Shown here in pieces: positions 55,301-64,000 of a stretch of 64,000 nt of DNA (positions within the stretch are counted from its first letter, which is position 1; each line of letters begins with the position of its first letter). The notes beneath the pieces are model-generated. The model searched no databases. It was not told where the DNA came from and saw only the letters and a program-made list of their open reading frames with translations. The stretch spans positions 78,502 through 142,501 of the forward strand of contig WNNJ02003202.1 in the NCBI GenBank assembly GCA_012934845.2, in the 5' to 3' direction. A program made the translations under genes and the position numbers. The stretch is from Pomphorhynchus laevis. Lineage: Eukaryota; Acanthocephala; Palaeacanthocephala; Echinorhynchida; Pomphorhynchidae.

Positions 55301-58300
55301 GACAATTAAATGAATCTTTTCTGTCAATATGCAATTAATTCAGTCTAAAGTTATAATTAAAATTATCACGACTTCGTTCATTTGTAACTTGAAAAGAATT
55401 TGTTTAAATAAAAAAGCCATTGTAATTATTTGTAGATTTTAATCAGAATAGAATTTTCAGCATCGACATTATGACCCGAAAGATGAATTCATCATGTTTC
55501 TAAATTGCTTCAAATAAAATTGAATCAAAAATATCATATTATCGACAATAAAATGAATCTATTCTGTCAATATTCAATTAATTCAGTCAAAAGTTGTAAT
55601 TAAAATTATCACGACTTCGTTCATTTGTAACTTAAAAAGAATTTGTTTAAGTAAAAAAGTCATTGTAAATATTTGTAGATTTTAATTAGAACCAAATTTT
55701 CAGCATCGATATTATGACCCGAAAGATGAATTCATCATGTTTCTAAATGGCTTAAATAAAATTGAATCAAAAAAATCATTTTATTAAAAATTAAATGAAT
55801 CTATTCTGTCACTATGCAATTTATAAAGTCTTAAGTTATAATTAAAAGAATCACGTATTCGTTCATTTGTAACTTAAAAAGAATTTATTTAAAAAAAAGC
55901 CATTGTAATTATTTGTAGATTTTAATCAGAATAGAATTTTCAGCATTGACATTATGACCCGAAAGATGAATTCATCATGTTTTTTAATTGCTTTAAAAAA
56001 ATTGAATCAAAAATATCATTTTATTGACAATTAAATGAATCTATTCTGTCAATATGCAATTAATTCAGTTAAAGTTGTAATTAAAATTATCAAGACTTCG
56101 TTCATTTGTAACTTGAAAAGAATTTGTTTAAATAAAAAAGCCATTATAATTATTTGTAGATTTTAATCAGAATAGAAATTTTCAGCATCGACATTATGAC
56201 CCGAAAGATGAATTCATCATGTTTCTAAATTGCTTCGAATAAAATTGAATCAAATATATCATATTATCGACAATAAAATGAATCTATTCTGTCAATATTA
56301 AATTAATTCAGTCAAACGTTGTAATTAAAATTATAACGACTTCGTTCATTTGTAACTTAAAAAGAATTTGTTTAAGTAAAAAAGTCATTGTAAATATTTG
56401 TAGATTTTAATAAAAACAAAATTTTCAGCATCGATATTATGACCCGAAAGATGAATTCATCATGTTTCTAAATGGCTTAAATAAAATTGAATCAAAAAAA
56501 TCACTTTATTAAAAATTAAATGAATCTATTCTGTCACTATGCAATTTATATAACCTTAAGTTATAATTAAAAGAATTACGTATTCTTTCATTTGTAACGT
56601 AAAAAGAATTTTTTTAAATAAAAAAGCAATTGTAATTATTTGTAGATTTTAATCAGAATCAAATTTTCAGCATCGACATTATGACCCGAAAGATGAATTC
56701 ATCATGTTTCTAAATCCTTCACATAAAATTGAATCAAAAAAATCATTTTATTGAAAATTAAATGAATCTATTCGGTCAATATTCAATATTTTCAGTTAAA
56801 AGTTGTAATTAAAAGTATCAAGAATTCGTTCATTTGTCACTTACAAAGAATTTGTTTAAATAAAAAAGCCATTATACTTATTTGTAGATTTTAACCAGAA
56901 TAGAATTTTCAGCATCGACATCATGACCCGAAAGATAAATTAATAATGTTCCTAAATTGCTTCAAATAAAATTGAATCAAAAATATCATTTTATCGACAA
57001 TTAAATGAATCTTTTCTGTCAATATGCAATTAATTCAGTATAAAGTTATAATAAAAATTATTACGACTTCGTTCATTTGTAACTTGAAAAGAATTTGTTT
57101 AAATAAAAAAGCCATTATAATTATTTGTAGATTTTAATCAGAATAGAATTTTCAGCATCGACATTATGACCCGAAAGATGAATTCATCATGTTTCTAAAT
57201 TGCTTCAAATAAAATTGAATCAAAAATATCATATTATCGACAATAAAATTGAATCTATTCTGTCAATATTCAATTAATTCAGTCAAAAGTTGTAATTAAA
57301 ATTATCACGACTTCGTTCATTTGTAACTTAAAAAGAATTTGTTTAAGTAAAAAAGTCATTGTAAATATTTGTAGATTTTAATTAGAACCAAATTTTCAGC
57401 ATCGATATTATGACCCGAAAGATGAATTCATCATGTTTCTAAATGGCTTAAATAAAATTGAATCAAAAAAATCATTTTATTAAAAATTAAATGAATCTAT
57501 TCTGTCACTATGCAATTTATATAGTCTTAAGTTAGATTTAAAAGAATCACGTATTCGTTCATTTGTAACTTAAAAAGAATTTGCTTAAATAAAAAAGTCA
57601 TTGTAATTATCTGTAGATTTTGATAAGAATCAAATTTTCAGCATCGACATTATGACCCGAAAGATGAATTCATCATGTTTCTTAATTGCTTCAGATAAAA
57701 TTGAATCAAAAATATCATTTTATTCTCAATTAAACAAGCCTGTTCCGTAAATATTTAATATAATTCAGTCTAAAGTTATAATTAAAATTATCACGATTTC
57801 GTTCATTTGTAACTTAAAAAGAATTTGTTTAAGTAAAAAGGTCATTGTAAATATTTGTAGATTTTAATTAGAACAAAATTTTCAGCATCGATATTATGAC
57901 CCGAAAGATGAATTCATCATGTTTATAAATTGCTTCACATAAAATTGAATCAAAAAAAATCATTTTATTGGAAATTAAATGAATCTATTCGGTCAATATT
58001 CAATATTTTCAGTCAAAAGTTGTAATTAAAAGTATCACGAATTCGTTCATTTGTAACTTACAAAGAATTTATTTAAATAAAAAAGCCATTATACTTATTT
58101 GTAGATTTTAACAATAATCAAATTTTAAGCATTGACATCATGACCCGAAAGATAAATTAATCATGTTCCTAAATTGCTTCAAATAAAATTAAATCAAAAA
58201 TATCATATTATCGACAATTAAATAAATCTTTTCTGTGAATATGCAACTAATTCAGTCAAAAGTTGTAATTTAAATTATCACGACTTCAGTCATTTGTAAC

Positions 58301-61300
58301 TTAAAAAGAATTTGTTTAAATAAAAAAGCTATTGTAATTATTTGTAGATTTTAATCAGAATAGAATTTTCAGCATCGACATTATGACCCGAAAGATGAAT
58401 TCATCATGTATCTAAATTGCTTCAAATAAAATTGAATCAAAAATATCATTTTATAGAAAATTAAATGAATCTTTTCTGTCAATATGCAATTAATTCAGTC
58501 TAAAGTTAAAATTAAAATTATTACGATATCGTTCATTTGTAACTTAAAAAGAATTTATTTAAATAAAAAAGCCATTGTAATTATTTGTAGATTTTAATCA
58601 GAATCAAATTTTCAGCATCGACATTATGACCCGAAAGATGAATTCATCATGTTTCTAAATTGCTTCACATAAAATTGAATCAAAAAAATCATTTTATTGA
58701 AAATTAAATGAATCTATTCTGTCAATATTCAATTAATTCAGTCAAAAGTTGTAATTAAAATTATCACGACTTCGTTCATTTGTAACTTAAAAAGAATTTG
58801 TTTAAGTAAAAAAGTCATTGTAAATATTTGTAGATTTTAATTAGAATCAAATTTTCAGCATCGACATTATGACCCGAAAGATGAATTCATCATGTTTCTA
58901 AATTGCTTCAAATAAAATTGAATCAAAAAAATCATTTTATTGAAAATTAAATGAATCTATTCGGTCAATATTGCAATTAATTCAGTCTAAAGTTATAATT
59001 AAAATTATCACGACTTTGTTCATTTGTAACTTAAAAAGAATTTGTTTAAATAAAAAAGCCATTATAATTATTTGTAGATTTTAATCAGAATAGAATTTTC
59101 AGCATCGACATTATGACCCGAAAGATGAATTCATCATGTTTCTAAATTGCTTCAAATAAAATTGAATCAAAAATATCATATTATCGACAATAAAATGAAT
59201 CTATTCTGTCAATATTCAATTAATTCAGTCAAAAGTTGTAATTAAAATTATCACGACTTCGTTCATTTGTAACTTAAAAAGAATTTGTTTAAGTAAAAAA
59301 GTCATTGTAAATATTTGTAGATTTTAATTAGAACCAAATTTTCAGCATCGATATTATGACCCGAAAGATGAATTCATCATGTTTCTAAATGGCTTAAATA
59401 AAATTGAATCAAAAAAATCATTTTATTAAAAATTAAATGAATCTATTCTGTCACTATGCAATTTATATAAGTCTTAAGTTATAATTAAAAGAATCACGTA
59501 TTCGTTCATTTGTAACTTAAAAAGAATTTATTTAAATAAAAAAGCCATTGTAATTATTTGTAGATTTTAATCAGAATCAAATTTTCAGCATCGACATTAT
59601 GACCCGAAAGATGAATTCATCATGTTTCTAAATTGCTTCAAATAAAATTGAATCAAAAATATCATTTTATCGACAATTAAATGAATCTTTTCTGTCAATA
59701 TGCAATTAATTCAGTCTAAAGTTATAATTAAAATTATCACGACTTCGTTCATTTGTAACTTAAAAAGAATTTGTTTAAATAAAAAAGCCATTGTAATTAT
59801 TTGTAGATTTTAATCAGAATCAAATTTTCAGCATCGACATTATGACCCGAAAGATGAATTCATCATGTTTCTAAATTGCTTCACATAAAATTGAATCAAA
59901 AAAATCATTTTATTGAAAATTAAATGAATCTATTCGGTCAATATTCAATTAATTCAGTCAAAAGTTGTAATTAAAAGTATCACGAATTCGTTCATTTGTA
60001 ACTTACAAAGAATTTGTTTAAATAAAAAAGCCATTATACTTATTTGTAGATTTTAACAATAATCAAATTTTCAGCATCGACATCATGACCCGAAAGATAA
60101 ATTCATCATGTTCCTAAATTGCTTCAAATAAAATTGAATCAAAAATATCATTTTATCGACAATTAAATGAATCTTTTCTGTCAATATGCAATTAATTCAG
60201 TCTAAAGTTATAATTAAAATTATCACGACTTCGTTCATTTGTAACTTGAAAAGAATTTGTTTAAATAAAAAAGCCATTATAATTATTTGTAGATTTTAAT
60301 CAGAATAGAATTTTCAGCATCGACATTATGACCCGAAAGATGAATTCATCATGTTTCTAAATTGCTTCAAATAAAATTGAATCAAAAATATCATATTATC
60401 GACAATAAAATTAATCTATTCTGTCAATATTCAATTAATTCAGTCAAAAGTTGTAATTAAAATTATCACGACTTCGTTCATTTGTAACTTAAAAAGAATT
60501 TGTTTAAGTAAAAAAGTCATTGTAAATATTTGTAGATTTTAATTAGAACCAAATTTTCAGCATCGATATTATGACCCGAAAGATGAATTCATCATGTTTC
60601 TAAATGGCTTAAATAAAATTGAATCAAAAAAATCATTTTATTAAAAATTAAATGAATCTATTCTGTCACTATGCAATTTATAAAGTCTTAAGTTATAATT
60701 AAAAGAATCACGTATTCGTTCATTTGTAACGTAAAAAGAATTTTTTTAAATAAAAAAGCCATTGTAATTATTTGTAGATTTTAATCAGAATCAAATTTTC
60801 AGCATCGACATTATGACCCGAAAGATGAATTCATCATGTTTCTAAATTGCTTCACATAAAATTGAATCAAAAAAATCATTTTATTGAAAATTAAATGAAT
60901 CTATTCGGTCAATATTCAATATTTTCAGTCAAAAGTTGTAATTAAAAGTATCACGAATTCGTTCATTTGTAACTTACAAAGAATTTGTTTAAATAAAAAA
61001 GCCATTATACTTATTTGTAGATTTTAACAATAATCAAATTTTCAGCATCGACATCATGACCCGAAAGATAAATTAATCATGTTCCTAAATTGCTTCAAAT
61101 AAAATTGAATCAAAAATATCATTTTATCGACAATTAAATGAATCTTTTCTGTCAATATGCAATTAATTCAGTATAAAGTTATAATAAAAATTATTACGAC
61201 TTCGTTCATTTGTAACTTGAAAAGAATTTGTTTAAATAAAAAAGCCATTATAATTATTTGTAGATTTTAATCAGAATAGAATTTTCAGCATCGACATTAT

Positions 61301-64000
61301 GACCCGAAAGATGAATTCATCATGTTTCTAAATTGCTTCAAATAAAATTGAATCAAAAATATCATATTATCGACAATAAAATGAATCTATTCTGTCAATA
61401 TTCAATTAATTCAGTCAAAAGTTGTAATTAAAATTATCACGACTTCGTTCATTTGTAACTTAAAAAGAATTTGTTTAAGTAAAAAAGTCATTGTAAATAT
61501 TTGTAGATTTTAATTAGAACCAAATTTTCAGCATCGACATCATGACCCGAAAGATGAATTAATCATGTTTCTAAATGGCTTAAATAAAATTGAATCAAAA
61601 AAATCATTTTATTAAAAATTAAATGAATCTATTCTGTCACTATGCAATTTATATAGTCTTAAGTTAGATTTAAAAGAATCACGTATTCGTTCATTTGTAA
61701 CTTAAAAAGAATTTGCTTAAATAAAAAAGTCATTGTAATTATCTGTAGATTTTGATAAGAATCAAATTTTCAGCATCGACATTATGACCCGAAAGATGAA
61801 TTCATCATGTTTCTTAATTGCTTCAGATAAAATTGAATCAAAAATATCATTTTATTCTCAATTAAACAAGCCTGTTCCGTAAATATTTAATATAATTCAG
61901 TCTAAAGTTATAATTAAAATTATCACGATTTCGTTCATTTGTAACTTAAAAAGAATTTGTTTAAGTAAAAAAGTCATTGTAAATATTTGTAGATTTTAAT
62001 TAGAACAAAATTTTCAGCATCGATATTATGACCCGAAAGATGAATTCATCATGTTTATAAATTGCTTCACATAAAATTGAATCAAAAAAAATCATTTTAT
62101 TGAAAATTAAATGAATCTATTCGGTCAATATTCAATATTTTCAGTCAAAAGTTGTAATTAAAAGTATCACGAATTCGTTCATTTGTAACTTACAAAGAAT
62201 TTGTTTAAATAAAAAAGCCATTATACTTATTTGTAGATTTTAACAATAATCAAATTTTCAGCATCGACATCATGACCCGAAAGATAAATTAATCATGTTC
62301 CTAAATTGCTTCAAATAAAATTAAATCAAAAATATCATATTATCGACAATTAAATAAATCTTTTCTGTGAATATGCAACTAATTCAGTCAAAAGTTGTAA
62401 TTTAAATTATCACGACTTCAGTCATTTGTAACTTAAAAAGAATTTGTTTAAATAAAAAAGCTATTGTAATTATTTGTAGATTTTAATCAGAATAGAATTT
62501 TCAGCATCGACATTATGACCCGAAAGATGAATTCATCATGTTTCTAAATTGCTTCAAATAAAATTGAATCAAAAATATCATTTTATCGACAATTAAATGA
62601 ATCTTTTCTGTCAATATGCAATTAATTCAGTCTAAAGTTATAATTAAAATTATCACGATTTCGTTCATTTGTAACTTAAAAAGAATTTATTTAAATAAAA
62701 AAGCCATTGTAATTATTTGTAGATTTTAATCAGAATCAAATTTTCAGCATCGACATTATGACCCGAAAGATGAATTCATCATGTTTTTTAATTGCTTTAA
62801 AAAAATTGAATCAAAAATATCATTTTATTGACAATTAAATGAATCTATTCTGTCAATATGCAATTAATTCAGTCTAAAGTTATAATTAAAATTATCACGA
62901 CTTCGTTCATTTGTAACTTGAAAAGAATTTGTTTAAATAAAAAAGCCATTATAATTATTTGTAGATTTTAATCAGAATAGAATTTTCAGCATCGACATTA
63001 TGACCCGAAAGATGAATTCATCATGTTTCTAAATTGCTTCAAATAAAATTGAATCAAAAATATCATATTATCGACAATAAAATTGAATCTATTCTGTCAA
63101 TATTCAATTAATTCAGTCAAAAGTTGTAATTAAAATTATCACGACTTCGTTCAATTGTAACTTAAAAAGAATTTGTTTAAGTAAAAAAGTCATTGTAAAT
63201 ATTTGTAGATTTTAATTAGAACCAAATTTTCAGCATCGACATCATGACCCGAAAGATGAATTAATCATGTTTCTAAATGGCTTAAATAAAATTGAATCAA
63301 AAAAATCATTTTATTAAAAATTAAATGAATCTATTCTGTCACTATGCAATTTATATAGTCTTAAGTTATATTTAAAAGAATCACGTATTCGTTCATTTGT
63401 AACTTAAAAAGAATTTGCTTAAATAAAAAAGTCATTGTAATTATTTGTAGATTTTGATAAGAATCAAATTTTCAGCATCGACATTATGACCCGAAAGATG
63501 AATTCATCATGTTTCTAAATTGCTTCACATAAAATTGAATCAAAAAAATCATTTTATTGAAAATTAAATGAATCTATTCGGTCAATATTCAATTAATTCA
63601 GTCAAAAGTTGTAATTAAAAGTATCACGATTTCGTTCATTTGTAACTTAAAAAGAATTTGTTTAAGTAAAAAAGCCATTATACTTATTTGTAGATTTTAA
63701 CAATAATCAAATTTTCAGCATCGACATCATGACCCGAAAGATAAATTCATCATGTTCCTAAATTGCTTCAAATAAAATTGAATAAAAAATATAATTTTAT
63801 CGACAATTAAATGAATCTTTTCTGTCAATATGCAATTAATTCAGTCTAAAGTTATAATTAAAATTATCACGACTTCGTTCATTTGTAACTTGAAAAGAAT
63901 TTGTTTAAATAAAAAAGCCATTGTAATTATTTGTAGATTTTAATCAGAACAAATTTTCAGCATCGATATTATGACCCGAAAGATGAATTCATCATGTGTC
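49380..64000. repeat. ~241-bp satellite DNA array (about 60 monomers, runs off window)
   Basis: Head-to-tail monomers of 239-242 bp, measured from successive ttcagcatcgacat blocks at 49881, 50122, 50364, 50603, 50843 and 51085. The best conserved part is TTTTCAGCATCGACATTATG then ACCCGAAAGATGAATTCATC and ATGTTT. It contains the 12-bp palindrome GATGAATTCATC, so EcoRI cuts almost every monomer. Other parts vary between subtypes. No ORF, no tRNA-like box and no hammerhead core were found in the monomer. The first units (49380-49900) are the most diverged. Probably pericentromeric or other heterochromatin. Confidence 0.97.
56040..62750. repeat. Higher-order repeat in the satellite, 4.13-kb period
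   Basis: Rare subtype markers recur at 4,132-4,133 bp: TATTCTCAATTAAACAAGCC at 57721 and 61853; the GTTAGATTTAAAAG variant at 57531 and 61664; TAAAGTTATAATAAAAATTA at 57041 and 61174; the AGTTGTAATTTAAATTATCA variant at 58261 and 62393. This equals about 17 monomers. Roughly 56.04-58.62 kb matches 60.17-62.75 kb in subtype order. Confidence 0.85.

Noticed and set aside
49380-64000. Hammerhead ribozyme in the satellite, as in some animal satellites
   Set aside because: GAAA and stem-like words occur in the conserved block, but no CTGANGA core with a matching stem II is present on either strand of the monomer.
49380-64000. CRISPR array
   Set aside because: Units are ~241 bp, repeated over their full length without unique spacers; this is satellite DNA in a eukaryotic context.

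Overview
The window looks like nuclear DNA of an AT-rich invertebrate animal. It has spliced host genes with animal orthologues (ARP6, DDI1, ubiquilin and calmodulin relics). Three introns are only 45-50 bp, next to introns of 2-14 kb. Most of the rest is decayed LINEs, a Penelope-like element (PLE) family with a GIY-YIG endonuclease, tRNA-derived SINEs and a long satellite array. I cannot name the phylum; a small-intron lophotrochozoan or flatworm/rotifer-like animal would fit. No prokaryotic operons, CRISPR arrays, rRNA genes or canonical tRNA genes were seen.

Layout. 0.2-1.45 kb: actin-related protein ARP6 in one open frame (+). 1.8-4.0 kb: relic of an APE-type LINE, here called LINE-B (-). 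4.6-5.1 kb: fragment of an RT with an RYIDD motif. 5.4-6.3 kb: GC-richer block ending in a calmodulin pseudogene. 6.48-33.0 kb: the DDI1 gene on the minus strand. Its UBL exon is at 32.8-33.0 kb, the retropepsin-like protease exons at 21.1-24.05 kb and the UBA exon at 6.48-6.63 kb. Its introns hold LINE-C (7.2-8.6 kb), PLE repeats, LINE-A (12.8-16.7 kb, -), LINE-B (16.7-19.3 kb, +), a PLE with GIY-YIG (19.4-20.5 kb), an AT-rich repeat cluster with an unassigned 152-aa ORF (26.4-27.9 kb), an RT relic (29 kb) and three SINE copies (31.5-32.5 kb).

34.4-34.8 kb: a broken ubiquilin C-terminal exon on the same strand, upstream of DDI1. 35-39.3 kb: PLE repeats, a LINE-B 5' fragment and a zinc-knuckle ORF1-like relic. 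41.3-44.95 kb: a second LINE-A region (-). 44.96-46.3 kb: a broken LTR-retrotransposon pol fossil (-). 46.3-49.4 kb: AT-rich sequence with one unidentified GC-richer block. 49.4-64.0 kb, running off the window: about 60 monomers of a 240-242 bp satellite with subtype order repeated at a 4.13 kb spacing.

The most interesting signals are: (1) PLE terminal repeats carrying a hammerhead-ribozyme-like core (CTGAAGA, 6-bp stem II, GAAA), often as head-to-head palindromes; (2) a DDI1 gene whose splice phases match across a 14.5 kb intron full of retroelements; (3) higher-order structure in the satellite. All gene calls rest on reading translations and splice sites by eye; no database search was run.
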